A stretch of DNA of 64,000 nt from Streptomyces caelestis (GTDB taxonomy: Bacteria; Actinomycetota; Actinomycetes; Streptomycetales; Streptomycetaceae). The notes under the pieces are model-generated. The model was not told the DNA's origin and ran no database searches. It worked only from the letters and a program-made list of their open reading frames with translations. This document shows, piece after piece, positions 43,169 through 52,374 of this stretch. The stretch lies in the NCBI RefSeq assembly GCF_014205255.1, contig NZ_JACHNE010000001.1, forward strand, positions 8,742,001 to 8,806,000. The letters are read 5' to 3'. Position numbers and translations under genes: made by a program. Within the stretch, counting starts at the first letter, position 1. Every line of letters begins with the position of its first letter.

Positions 43169-44818
43169 TCAGGGCGTGGACAGTTCGAACCGCGTGACGC
43201 GGACCGCGCCGCCGAGCGCCTGCGTGGCGTGGTTGAAGAGGGCGAATCGGTAGCCCATGAAGAACCGCCAGTCGTTGCCCATGGAGAAGGCGGGCCCGAG
43301 GCGGGTGAAGGCGGTGCCGTCGGTGCTGTAGGAAAAGGTGCCGGGCCGGGGCGCTCCAGGACGGATGTCCGCGCTCGCGCGCAGCCGGATGCGGCCGCCG
43401 GAGACCGGGGCGCTCGCGACCTCGGTACCGGTGCCCGTGGTGTTCCAGTTGCTGTCCATGGTCAGCCCGTTGACCATGACCACCCGCGTCGCGCCACCGT
43501 CGCGTCTGACCCCGATCCAGGCTGAGGAGTCTCGCAGCAGCGCGAGCCCGGCCCGGTCGCCGTCCCGCATCGCCGAGAAGTCGAGATCGACCGTGGCCGT
43601 GGAGGTGGGACCCTGGATGCGGTGGGTGAGCGTGTTGCGGGCCCAGTACAGGTCGTTGGTGACGGTCGCGGTGCGCAGGGTCAGTCCGCCCGCGACCGAC
43701 CACTTGGTGTTGTCCGGGTTGTGGTTCCACTCCCATCTCGGTTCGAGGGTCGTGCCGTCGAAGGTGTCGACGCCGGTCATGGGGGTGACCTGGCGGGGCG
43801 GAGTGGGCACGGCCGGGCTGGGATACGAGGTGCCCCACGCGCCGTTGACGAGTTGCACGACGGGCCAGCCGTCCGAGGTCCAGGTGACGGGTGCCAGGGC
43901 GGGCATCCGGCCGCCGGGGTAGGCGTCGACGAATGCCAGGTAGTACCAGGCGCCGTTCTGCGTCCGCACCAGTCCGCCCTGGTGCGGGACGCCACCGCCG
44001 GGGATCGGCCCGCGCAGGTCGAGGAGCACCTGCCGCATCGTGTACGGACCGAAGGGGCCGCTCGACGACTTCAGGATGTACTGCCCGTTCGCGGGGCGGG
44101 TGAGGAAGATGTAGTACTGCCCGTTGATCTTGTAGAAGCGGGCCCCCTCCAGCGTGCCGACACTCGGCGGTGTGGTGAACACCTGTTGCGTGCGGACCTG
44201 GGTGCGGCCGTCGCGCGAGAGCTGGGCCACGCTGATGGTGGTGTTCCCGTACGCCACGTACAGGGTGTCGTCGCTGTCGACGAGCAGCCCCGCGTCGTAG
44301 TACGGCGTGCTGATCGTCGTGAGCCTGCTCCATGGTCCCTCGACCGCGGTGGCGGTGTAGATGTACGTCCTGGCGAAGTCGATCTGGCCGAGCCAGTAGA
44401 AGGTCCGGTTGCTCGGGCGGTGGGCCAGCGATGATGCCCAGACGCCCCGGACGTAGCCACGGCCACCGTTCAGGTCGTACTTGGCGCCGAAGTCGAGGGA
44501 CGGCACCGAGTGACCGGCGATCTCCCAGTTCACCAGGTCGTACGAACGCAGGACGGGTGCGCCCGGCGAGTAGTGCATCGTCGAGGCCGAGGCATAGTAG
44601 GTGGCGCCGACGCGGATGACGTCGATGTCCGCGAAGTCCTGCCAGATCACCGGGTTCGTGTACGCCGCGGCGGCCGCGAGGGGCGACTCACGGGCGGGAA
44701 CGGCCGCGGCGGTCCGGGAGGCTCCGGCCGGAGGCAGGAAGGCGCCGGTGACCAGACCGGTGCCGGCAGCCAGCGCCCGGCGGCGACTCAAGTATTGACG
44801 CGAGCATGACATATCCAT
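43169..44818 (-). CDS. Tat-exported GH43 arabinofuranosidase/xylosidase
   Basis: A 549-residue protein. The N-terminus SRRRALAAGTGLV is a twin-arginine signal. The five-bladed GH43 propeller starts AAYTNPVIWQDFADIDVIRV (general base Asp), continues YDAGLLVDSDDTLYVAYGNT (pKa-modulating Asp), and includes PSVGTLEGARFYKINGQYYI with the general acid Glu. Residues 350-549 are a concanavalin-like beta-sandwich (DUF1349 type; TFDGTTLEPRWEWNHNPDNT). The family cleaves arabinose or xylose side chains from arabinoxylan. It heads a two-gene operon with GH10-GH62, divergent from GH27, and the shared upstream has xylan-type operators. Confidence 0.9.
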   Translation of the reverse strand: MDMSCSRQYLSRRRALAAGTGLVTGAFLPPAGASRTAAAVPARESPLAAAAAYTNPVIWQDFADIDVIRVGATYYASASTMHYSPGAPVLRSYDLVNWEIAGHSVPSLDFGAKYDLNGGRGYVRGVWASSLAHRPSNRTFYWLGQIDFARTYIYTATAVEGPWSRLTTISTPYYDAGLLVDSDDTLYVAYGNTTISVAQLSRDGRTQVRTQQVFTTPPSVGTLEGARFYKINGQYYIFLTRPANGQYILKSSSGPFGPYTMRQVLLDLRGPIPGGGVPHQGGLVRTQNGAWYYLAFVDAYPGGRMPALAPVTWTSDGWPVVQLVNGAWGTSYPSPAVPTPPRQVTPMTGVDTFDGTTLEPRWEWNHNPDNTKWSVAGGLTLRTATVTNDLYWARNTLTHRIQGPTSTATVDLDFSAMRDGDRAGLALLRDSSAWIGVRRDGGATRVVMVNGLTMDSNWNTTGTGTEVASAPVSGGRIRLRASADIRPGAPRPGTFSYSTDGTAFTRLGPAFSMGNDWRFFMGYRFALFNHATQALGGAVRVTRFELSTP

Positions 44819-44935
44819 GTGTCGTTCCCTCTACGGGTGATGCGCTTCGGAGGGTGGAGCGACTTATCGAGCATCCTGGATGCTAGGCGGTTGAGAACTC
44901 CCGTCAATACGTCTCGCATGATTCGTGGCTAACCT

Positions 44936-44947
44936 CGAAATGTTTCG
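44936..44947. promoter_or_regulatory. CGAAA-TG-TTTCG operator
   Basis: An inverted repeat CGAAATGTTTCG of the kind reported at xylan-degradation promoters (CGAAA-N-TTTCG class), 118 bp before the GH43 start. Confidence 0.55.
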
Positions 44948-44993
44948 GCTCCGGGTGCGGTCCTGAAGGATCGACAGCTTGGCCCCTGGTGTT

Positions 44994-45021
44994 GACAGGC
45001 TCGGAATCCTCCTTAATATCC
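44994..45021 (+). promoter_or_regulatory. Strong vegetative promoter for GH27
   Basis: TTGACA (44994-44999), a 16-base spacer and TAATAT (45016-45021) match the HrdB consensus closely. Transcription would run into the GH27 gene, with the operator at 45032-45060 over the start. Confidence 0.75.
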
Positions 45022-45031
45022 GTGACGGCGA

Positions 45032-45060
45032 CGTTCGAAAGTAGATCGAAATTTCGAACG
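45032..45060. promoter_or_regulatory. Nested inverted repeats overlapping the GH27 transcription start
   Basis: CGTTCGAAA at 45032-45040 and TTTCGAACG at 45052-45060 form a perfect 9-bp inverted repeat over an 11-base spacer. Inside it, TCGAAATTTCGA at 45046-45057 is itself palindromic. This would position a dimeric repressor just downstream of the -10. Confidence 0.65.
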
Positions 45061-45171
45061 ACAGCAAGTGTCATGTGCATGTCGTTATCGTTCGGCGATG
45101 CAGCATTCATCCACTGTCTGGCGTCGGCCAGGCGGCGCCCTTCCGCGCCTACCCCGGAACAGGAGCCCACG

Positions 45172-46818
45172 GTGCGCAGACGATCAGGGAGACGACTGCT
45201 TCGTCTCTTCGCGGCCGCCGCGCTGACGGTCACCGCGTCCTTCACGGCCGCAGTCCACTCCACCGCTTCGGCCGCGCCCGGCAGCCCGGCGCTCACCCCG
45301 CCGTTGGGGTGGAACAGCTGGAACAGCTTCGGGTGCGGGATCACCGAGGCCCAGGTACGCCAGGCCGCCGACGCGATGGTGTCATCCGGCATGCGGGACG
45401 CCGGCTACCGGTACGTGGTCGTCGACGACTGCTGGTTCGACCCGCAGCGCGACGCGGCGGGCAACCTGCGGGCCAATCCGGCCAAGTTCCCCAGCGGGAT
45501 GAAGGCGCTCGGGGACTACATCCACAGCAAGGGCCTGAAGTTCGGCATCTACCAGGCACCGGGGGAGCGCACCTGCGCGCAGGCCGTGGGCAGCTACCCG
45601 GGTGCCACCGGCAGCAAGGGACACGAGGCCCAGGACGCCGCCACGTTCGCCTCCTGGGGCGTCGACTACCTCAAGTACGACTGGTGTTCCCCCAGTGGCA
45701 CCCGCGACGAGCAGGTCGCGCGGTTCACGCTGATGCGCGACGCCCTGCGCGCCACCGGGCGGCCGATCGTCTACAGCATCAACCCCAACAGCCTGCACGC
45801 CCCCACCGGTGCCACGTACAACTGGGGCGAGGTCGCCGACCTGTGGCGGACGACCGAGGACCTGCTCGACATCTGGCAGAACGGCAACACCAACAGCTAT
45901 CCGATGGGTGTCGGTAACGTCCTGGACGTCACCGCGCCGCTGGCGGCACAGTCGGGCCCAGGGCACTGGAACGACCCCGACATGCTGGTCGTCGGCCGTC
46001 CCGGTCTGTCACTGACCGAGTCCCGTTCCCACTTCGCGCTGTGGGCGCTGCTGGGTGCACCGCTCATGGCCGGCAACGACATCCGCACCATGTCCGCCGA
46101 CGTGAGCGCGATCCTGCGCAACCCGCGTCTGCTGGCGGTGAACCAGGACCCGCTGGGAGCGGGCGGGCGCAGGGTGCGCGACGACGGCGCCACCGAGGTG
46201 TTCGCCAAGCCGCTGTCCGACGGCTCGGTGGCGGTGGGCCTGTTCAACCGGGGAGGCGGCACGGCGACGGTCACCACCACGGCCGCGCAAGTCGGCCTGT
46301 CCGGCGGGCCGTTCACCCTCACGGACCTGTGGACCGGCGGCATGTCGAGCACGTCCGGGCAGATCTCGGCGAGCGTCCCCGCGCACGGCGTGGCCGTGTT
46401 CCGGGTGAGCGGGGGCAGCCCGCTGGCCGCCACCACCTCGCGATGGCGCGGCAACGCGTCCGGCCGCTGCCTGGACGTGGACAACGCCTCCACCGCTGCC
46501 GGGGCGACGGTACTGATCTGGGACTGCCACACGGCCGCCAACCAGCAGTGGACCACGTGGGCCGGCGGCGAGATCCGCGTCTTCGGCGACAAGTGCCTGG
46601 ACGCCTCCAACCAGGGCACCGCCAACGGCACTCGAGTCGTCACGTGGCCCTGCAACGGCCAGAACAACCAGAAGTGGACCCTCGGCTCCGACGGGTCGAT
46701 CCGCAACGTCCACGCCGGGCTGTGCCTCGACGTCGACCGGGCCGGCACCGCCAACGGAACGCCGCTGGTCCTGTGGGCCTGTAACGGCCAGGCCAACCAG
46801 AGGTGGACCCGCGCGTGA
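45172..46818 (+). CDS. Secreted GH27 alpha-galactosidase with ricin-type lectin (CBM13)
   Basis: A 548-residue enzyme, GTG 45172 behind AGGAG. The signal (RLFAAAALTVTASFTAAVHS, then ASAA) is cleaved near residue 35. The GH27 barrel starts LTPPLGWNSWNSFGCGITEA, with VVVDDCWFDPQRD, nucleophile Asp170 in YLKYDWCSPSG, and acid/base Asp in LWRTTEDLLDIW. Residues 300-410 are the Ig-like C-terminal domain (DGSVAVGLFNRGGGTATVTT). Residues 417-548 are a beta-trefoil ricin lectin with Q-x-W repeats (ANQQWTTW, NNQKWTLG, ANQRWTRA). It hydrolyses alpha-galactosyl side chains of galactomannan or raffinose-type sugars. Divergent from GH43; controlled by the operator pair at 44936-45060. Confidence 0.93.
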   Translation: MRRRSGRRLLRLFAAAALTVTASFTAAVHSTASAAPGSPALTPPLGWNSWNSFGCGITEAQVRQAADAMVSSGMRDAGYRYVVVDDCWFDPQRDAAGNLRANPAKFPSGMKALGDYIHSKGLKFGIYQAPGERTCAQAVGSYPGATGSKGHEAQDAATFASWGVDYLKYDWCSPSGTRDEQVARFTLMRDALRATGRPIVYSINPNSLHAPTGATYNWGEVADLWRTTEDLLDIWQNGNTNSYPMGVGNVLDVTAPLAAQSGPGHWNDPDMLVVGRPGLSLTESRSHFALWALLGAPLMAGNDIRTMSADVSAILRNPRLLAVNQDPLGAGGRRVRDDGATEVFAKPLSDGSVAVGLFNRGGGTATVTTTAAQVGLSGGPFTLTDLWTGGMSSTSGQISASVPAHGVAVFRVSGGSPLAATTSRWRGNASGRCLDVDNASTAAGATVLIWDCHTAANQQWTTWAGGEIRVFGDKCLDASNQGTANGTRVVTWPCNGQNNQKWTLGSDGSIRNVHAGLCLDVDRAGTANGTPLVLWACNGQANQRWTRA

Positions 46819-46870
46819 CACCCGGCTCCGGCCGGCCGAGGCGATGTTCCTGCAGAAAAAGGGGAGTTGC

Positions 46871-48159
46871 ATGACGAAGAGCTCGAGATTCCACCTATGG
46901 CCCTCCGTCTTCGCGGTGCTGCTCGTCCTGACCCTGGGTGGCACGGCGCTGGGCAGTGACCACCGCGCGAACACGCCGCTCACGGCCTCCGGCACGGCTG
47001 CCGCGACCGTCGGCACCGCCGCCGTGACCCCGGATGCGGCAAGGCCCCGACTCTGACGAGCGGTACGCACACGATCCGGAGCAACGGAAGGAACCGCAGC
47101 TTCATCCTGCGCATCCCGGACGGCTACGACCGCGACCGTGCCCACCGGCTGGTCTTCGGGTTCCACTGGCTGGGCGGCACCTCCACCGACGTCGCCACGG
47201 GCCGCACCGTGGAAACGGGCACCTGGGCCTACTACGGGCTCCAGCGACTGGCCGGCAACAGCACCGTCCTCGTCGCACCCCAGGGCCTCAACAACGGCTG
47301 GGCCAACACCGGCGGGGAGGACGTCACCTTCGTCGACGACATGGTCAGGCGGATCGAGGCGGACCTGTGCGTCGACACGGCACAGCGCTTCGCCCTTGGG
47401 TTCAGTTACGGCGGCGCCATGTCCTACTCGCTCGCGTGCTCCCGGGCGACGGTCTTCCGCGCGGTCGCGGTCCTGGGCGGCGGACAGCTCAGCGGATGCA
47501 GCGGCGGCACTCAGCCCATCGCCTACCTGGGGGTGCACGGCCTCAGGGACAGTGTGCTCGGCATCTCCGGAGGGCGGACGATGCGGGACAGGTTCGTCAG
47601 GAACAACGGCTGCACCCCGCAGAACCCGCCCGAGCCGGCGCAGGGCAGCCTCACTCACCGGGTCACCACCTACTCCGGGTGCTCGGCCGGGCTTCCGGTC
47701 GCCTGGGCCGCGTTCGACGAAGGACACATCCCCGCTCCGCAGGACGGGGCCCGCGGTGACAGTGGCTCCCGCACCTGGGTGCCGGCAGAGGTGTGGAAGT
47801 TCTTCACGCAGTTCCAGACCTCCAGCCCGCCAACGGGGCCCGCCGGCTGCCGGGTCACCGACACCGTCAGCGCCTGGAACAGCGGCCTGACCTCGAACAT
47901 CTCCGTCACCAACACCGGCACCACCGCGATCGACGGCTGGTCCTTGGAGTTCACCCTCCCTGGCGGGCAGACCATCACCTCCGGCTGGAACGCGCAGTAC
48001 TCGCCCGCCTCCGGCCGGGTGACGGCAAGCAACGCCTCCCACAACGCCACCATCGCGCCCGGCGCGTCCGTGGACATCGGCTTCCAGGCCGGCCATACAG
48101 GCAACACCGCCCCGCCGAGCTCCTACCCCCTCAACGGCACCGCTTGTGCTGTGGAGTGA
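46871..48159 (+). pseudogene. PHB-depolymerase/feruloyl-esterase-like gene with CBM2, frameshifted
   Basis: The signal peptide MTKSSRFHLWPSVFAVLLVL is read from 46871 (GGGGAG ahead), but its frame stops at 47056. The mature protein is in a different frame: GCGKAPTLTSGTHTIRS, FILRIPDGYDRDRAHRLVFG, the nucleophile elbow GFSYGGAM near 47398, and a CBM2 at about 47850-48150 (DTVSAWNSGLTSNISVTNTG, WSLEFTLPGGQTITSGWNAQ). Inserting one C into the CCCC run at about 47029-47032 restores one continuous open frame, V-T-P-G-C-G-K. Either a slippage mutation or a sequencing error is likely. If repaired, it is a cellulose-anchored esterase of about 430 residues acting on feruloyl or acetyl groups. Confidence 0.8.
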
Positions 48160-48183
48160 CCACACAGCTCCAAGGGAAAGGAT

Positions 48184-48202
48184 GCGCCCGGGATCCGGGC
48201 GC
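48184..48202 (+). terminator. Short GC-rich hairpin
   Basis: GCGCCCGG-GAT-CCGGGCGC forms an 8-bp perfect stem 24 bp after the esterase stop; no long T-run. Confidence 0.45.
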
Positions 48203-48271
48203 GTTGCGGGTTCCTGTCGCTGTCCACGGTGAGGACCCCTCGCCGACCCATACGTCTCTTGAGGACTTCGC

Positions 48272-50413
48272 ATGACCGATCTGCCCGCGCGCGTTCTGTT
48301 CGGCGCCGCCTACTACCACGAGTACCAGCCGTACGAGCGGCTCAAGACCGACCTCGATCTCATGGCGGAGGCGAAGTTCACCGTCATCCGCGTCGGCGAG
48401 TCGGTCTGGTCCACCTGGGAACCGGAGAACGGCCGGTTCGAACTCGACTGGCTGCAACCCGTCCTCGACGGCGCCCACGAGCGCGGCATCTCCGTCGTCC
48501 TCGGAACCCCCACCTACGCGGTGCCGCCGTGGCTGGCCCGGCAGTACCCGGAGATCGCCGCCGAGGACGCCACCGGGCGCCGCGCGGCGTGGGGCGCCCG
48601 CCAGGAAGTCGACTTCACGCACCCGGCCTTCCGTTTCCACGCGGAGCGGGTGATCCGCGCGATCGCGGCCCGTTACGCCGCCCATCCCGCGGTCATCGGC
48701 TTCCAGGTCGACAACGAGCCCGGCCCGCGACTGCCGCACAACCACGGTGTCTTCCAGCGGTTCGTGGACGACCTGCGGCAGCGGTACGGCGATGTGGAGA
48801 CCCTCAACCGCGAATGGGGGCTGGTGTACTGGTCGCACCGGCTGTCCACCTGGGCCGACCTGTGGACCCCGGAGGGCAACGCGCAGCCGCAGTACGACCT
48901 GGCCTGGCAGGCGTTCCAGGCGCGCCAGACCACCGAGTTCATCGCCTGGCAGGCCGGCATCGTGCGCGAGTACGCGAGGCCCGGCCAGTTCGTCACCACG
49001 TGCCTCGCCTACGGCTCTCCCGGCCTGGAGGACGACGAACTCACCGACAGCCTGGACATCACCGCGGGCAACCCGTACTACGACATGCAGGACAGCCTCA
49101 CGATGCCCGAGCCGCCGCGCGAGAAGCTGCCGCAGCAGTGGATGGCGTACGGGGCATGGGCACTGCACCAGAGCGCCGACCGGATCTACTCCTCGCGCCA
49201 GGAGCCGTTCCTCATCACGGAGACCAACGCCCAGGCCATCGGCGGCACGTCCGACAATCGCCCCGCCTCCGACGGGCAGTGGCGGCAGGCCGCGTGGGCG
49301 CTGGTCGCGCGCGGGGCCCGCATGATCGAGTACTGGCACTGGCACACGCTGCACTTCGGCACTGAGACGTACTGGGGCGGGATCCTCCCGCACAGCGGAC
49401 GACCGGGCCGCGTCTACGCTGAACTCGCCCGTCTGGGCGCTGAGTTCGAGCGGGCCGGGGGCCTGGTCGCCGGTATCGCGCCGGACGCGGACATCGCCAT
49501 GGTGTACTCGGCGCCGAGCAAGTGGCTGATGCGCAAGTACCCGCCGCTCGCCGGCCCCGACGGCGGTCCGGACGCGGGTGCGTACGAGGGCATCTTCGAC
49601 CCGTTCTACCGGGGCGCGTTCGAGGCGGGGCGCCAGGTGCGGATCCTGCACGCCCGTCAGTTGCACGACCCGCGCGGCGAACGCCCGGGAGTGGCACCGG
49701 AGTCGGCGGCCGAGCTGCACCCCGTGCTCATCGCTCCCGCGCTGTACGTGGCGGACGACGGGATGCTCGACTGGCTCGGCGCCTACGCGGAGGCGGGCGG
49801 CCACCTCGTCCTCGGTCCCCGCACCGGCTACGGCGACCATGAGGCGCGGGCACGCCATGAGGTGACACCGGCGCGACTGGTTCGGGCGGCGGGCGTCCGG
49901 TACGACGAGTTCAGCAACCTGTACGCCGACCTGCCGCTGCGCACCGCACCGGACAGCCCGCTCCAGCTGCCCGCCGACGCGGTGGCCACCCGTTGGGTGG
50001 AGGGTCTGGCCGTCGAGGACGCCGACGTCCTGGCCGAGTACGACCACCCGCACTTCGGACGCTGGCCCGCCGTCACCACCCGCCGCCACGGCGCGGGCCG
50101 CGTCACGTGCGTGGGCACCGTGCCCGGCCGCGATCTGGCCCGCGCGCTCGCCGCGTGGCTCTCGCCCTCCCCGTGCAGCGGCTGGCAGGGCCTGCCGGAC
50201 TCGGTCACCGTCGCCACCGGCACCGCCCCCGACGGCCGGCGCGTCCATGTCGTCCACAACTGGAGCTGGCAGCCGGCCACCGCCCGGGCCCCGGTGGACC
50301 TGACCGACGCCCTGGACGACAGCGTGGCCCCGGCCGGTACACCCGTGCGGCTCGGCGCCTGGGACGTCCGCGTCCTCGCCGCCGCACCGGGAGCCGCCGC
50401 GGAGGACCGGTGA
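48272..50413 (+). CDS. GH42 beta-galactosidase (intracellular)
   Basis: A 713-residue enzyme without signal peptide. The N-terminus FGAAYYHEYQPYERLKTDLD and VIRVGESVWSTWEPENGRFE are typical of the GH42 TIM barrel. The acid/base Glu lies in IGFQVDNEPGPRLPHNHG and the nucleophile Glu in FLITETNAQA. Domain B (DGMLDWLGAYAEAGGHLVLG) is the Rossmann-like trimerisation fold, and a short beta domain closes the protein. It would release galactose from imported galacto-oligosaccharides, completing the action of the secreted hydrolases. The preceding esterase gene is in the same direction; no LacI operator was seen directly ahead. Confidence 0.9.
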   Translation: MTDLPARVLFGAAYYHEYQPYERLKTDLDLMAEAKFTVIRVGESVWSTWEPENGRFELDWLQPVLDGAHERGISVVLGTPTYAVPPWLARQYPEIAAEDATGRRAAWGARQEVDFTHPAFRFHAERVIRAIAARYAAHPAVIGFQVDNEPGPRLPHNHGVFQRFVDDLRQRYGDVETLNREWGLVYWSHRLSTWADLWTPEGNAQPQYDLAWQAFQARQTTEFIAWQAGIVREYARPGQFVTTCLAYGSPGLEDDELTDSLDITAGNPYYDMQDSLTMPEPPREKLPQQWMAYGAWALHQSADRIYSSRQEPFLITETNAQAIGGTSDNRPASDGQWRQAAWALVARGARMIEYWHWHTLHFGTETYWGGILPHSGRPGRVYAELARLGAEFERAGGLVAGIAPDADIAMVYSAPSKWLMRKYPPLAGPDGGPDAGAYEGIFDPFYRGAFEAGRQVRILHARQLHDPRGERPGVAPESAAELHPVLIAPALYVADDGMLDWLGAYAEAGGHLVLGPRTGYGDHEARARHEVTPARLVRAAGVRYDEFSNLYADLPLRTAPDSPLQLPADAVATRWVEGLAVEDADVLAEYDHPHFGRWPAVTTRRHGAGRVTCVGTVPGRDLARALAAWLSPSPCSGWQGLPDSVTVATGTAPDGRRVHVVHNWSWQPATARAPVDLTDALDDSVAPAGTPVRLGAWDVRVLAAAPGAAAEDR

Positions 50414-50560
50414 CACCCGCCACCGCGGCAGCCCTCTGGTCCCACCTCATCTCGGACTGGCCGGGACCTGCCGGGCCCGGAGGCCGGCGGCCCTCTCGCA
50501 GGACCACGACGCACATGACGGAGGCGCAGAACGCGGGACGCGAACGTCGGCCTGGTGCCC

Positions 50561-52333
50561 TCAGGATTCCTTGACGGCCGTTCCGGTGACTGAGTCTCCG
50601 GACTTCGTGACCTTGTACTTCAGCGTGGCGCCACTGTAGAAGTGGAAGGTCAGCGTCGCCGCTTCGCCGTCACGCAGTGCCTTGAGGAAAGCGGGGGTCA
50701 GGATGATCGTGCCCTTCGGGTAGTCCGGCGAGAAGGCCATGTTGAACTCCTGGTACGGAGTCCAGCTGGTCTGGCCGGCGTTGCCGCCGTCGGCGTACGT
50801 GGCCTCCATGGTCGCCAGCAGGTCACCCTGGTACTTCGTGGGAATGGTGAACGACTCGGGTGTGCCCGTCGCGTTCGACAGCACCGGAGGGTCGTAGGTG
50901 ACCACGTCGATCTGCCAGGGCAGGCCGCGGGAGAACCGGGCCTGGAGCGTCGCGTTGACCCCGTACTCGCGGTCGCCGGTCAGCCGGGTCAGCGTGCGGG
51001 CGGTGAGGGTGAGCCGCTTCGTGTCGAAGAGGGTGTAGTCCCGTCCCTCGACGAGCTTGGTCTTGCCGTGCCACAGGCCCCGGAACGTGGTGCCGTTCAG
51101 ATTCAGGGTGAGCCCCTTGGCCGTGATCGGGCTCGACTTCGGCACGAAGACCTTGTCGAAGGAGGCCGTTCCCGACCGGGTGGTCCAGCTGGACTTGATC
51201 CAGGCGAACAGGGCGGGGTCCGTCCACTTCCGGGTCTCCCGGTTCAGATAGGCCCAAGTTCCGGGGTCCCACAGCGCGGTGGTGACTCCGGCGAGGCGCG
51301 CGGCGTGTCCGAGGTGCTCGTAGTACTTCAGTGCCTCGCCCCGCTCGACACGCGAGGGGTGGTTGTGGTCCGGCCAGCCGAGCAGGCCGTACTCACCGAG
51401 GTAGACGGGGATGCCCCGGGCGACGAAGGTGTCGCGCATGCGGGCGAAGGCGTCGTCGAGGTCGTTCTGGGCGGCGTCGTCGTAGTGGGTGCCGCCCGCG
51501 ATGTTCACGCTGAACGGGTACCAGCTGTAGTAGTGCACGGTGGCGATCAGGTCGCGGTCGTTCAGCGACTTGATCGTGGTGTACAGGTCGTCCATGAGGT
51601 TCTGGGAGGGCGTACCCGCCTCCGTGGACATCATGAGAAAGCGGTCGGAGTTCCCGCCGCCCGAGGAACGGACGATCTCGTGGAAGGAGGTGTTCAGCTC
51701 CCTCAGGAGCTTGGTCTTCTGCTCCGCCGTGGCCTTCTCGAAGACCGGCTCGTTGACGCCCTCGAAGATCAGGGTGCGCGGCTCGTCGCGGAACACCTGG
51801 GAGATCTGGGTCCAGATGGAGTTGAAGCGGGCCAGTACTCCGTCGTGGTCGGCGGGCATGTCGTCGATCCACTGCCACGAGTCGTGGTGGACGTTGAGCA
51901 CGACGTAGAGCTTCTCGGCGAGCGCCCAGTCGACCACCTGCTTGACGCGGCTCAGGTACGCGGCGTCGATGGTGTGGGGCGCGGTGGTGGACTGGTGTGC
52001 GCTCCAGGTCACCGGGATGCGGACGCTGCGGAAGCCCTCCGCCCGGATGGTCTTGAACAGCTCCCTGCCGGCCTTGGGGTTGCCCCAGGACGTCTCTTCC
52101 GGAATCGCGTCCAGGGTGTTGCCCAGGTTCCAGCTGGGCTGCATCGCGGCGACGGCGTCCATGGCGCGGGCCGGGACTCCGACCGTGGCGGTTGCCTGCT
52201 GTGCCGTGCCGCCGGACGCGGCGACCGCGGTGCTGCCGGACAGTCCCAGGACGACGAGCAGCGCCATCAGCAGGCCGGCCAGGCGTCCGGGGCCGCGGCT
52301 GCGGTGGTGCGCGGATCTGCGTATGTCCTTCAT
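50561..52333 (-). CDS. Secreted GH5 endoglucanase with C-terminal X2 modules
   Basis: A 590-residue protein. The signal peptide (GRLAGLLMALLVVLGLSGS, then AVAA) ends near residue 39. The GH5 barrel shows MQPSWNLGNTLDAIPEETSW, VVLNVHHDSWQWI, acid/base Glu195 in EGVNEPVFEK and nucleophile Glu314 in YLGEYGLLG. Residues 385-590 hold two X2-type Ig-like modules (SPITAKGLTLNLNGTTFRGL; PKGTIILTPAFLKALRDG), which often aid cellulose or wall binding. It cuts beta-1,4-glucan or mannan. The GH43 gene stops 41 bp upstream in the same direction, so both lie in one operon with the GH36 remnant. Confidence 0.9.
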   Translation of the reverse strand: MKDIRRSAHHRSRGPGRLAGLLMALLVVLGLSGSTAVAASGGTAQQATATVGVPARAMDAVAAMQPSWNLGNTLDAIPEETSWGNPKAGRELFKTIRAEGFRSVRIPVTWSAHQSTTAPHTIDAAYLSRVKQVVDWALAEKLYVVLNVHHDSWQWIDDMPADHDGVLARFNSIWTQISQVFRDEPRTLIFEGVNEPVFEKATAEQKTKLLRELNTSFHEIVRSSGGGNSDRFLMMSTEAGTPSQNLMDDLYTTIKSLNDRDLIATVHYYSWYPFSVNIAGGTHYDDAAQNDLDDAFARMRDTFVARGIPVYLGEYGLLGWPDHNHPSRVERGEALKYYEHLGHAARLAGVTTALWDPGTWAYLNRETRKWTDPALFAWIKSSWTTRSGTASFDKVFVPKSSPITAKGLTLNLNGTTFRGLWHGKTKLVEGRDYTLFDTKRLTLTARTLTRLTGDREYGVNATLQARFSRGLPWQIDVVTYDPPVLSNATGTPESFTIPTKYQGDLLATMEATYADGGNAGQTSWTPYQEFNMAFSPDYPKGTIILTPAFLKALRDGEAATLTFHFYSGATLKYKVTKSGDSVTGTAVKES

Positions 52334-52374
52334 CTGTCATGCCTTTCGGTCGGGCAGGGGGAGGGAGGCATGGT

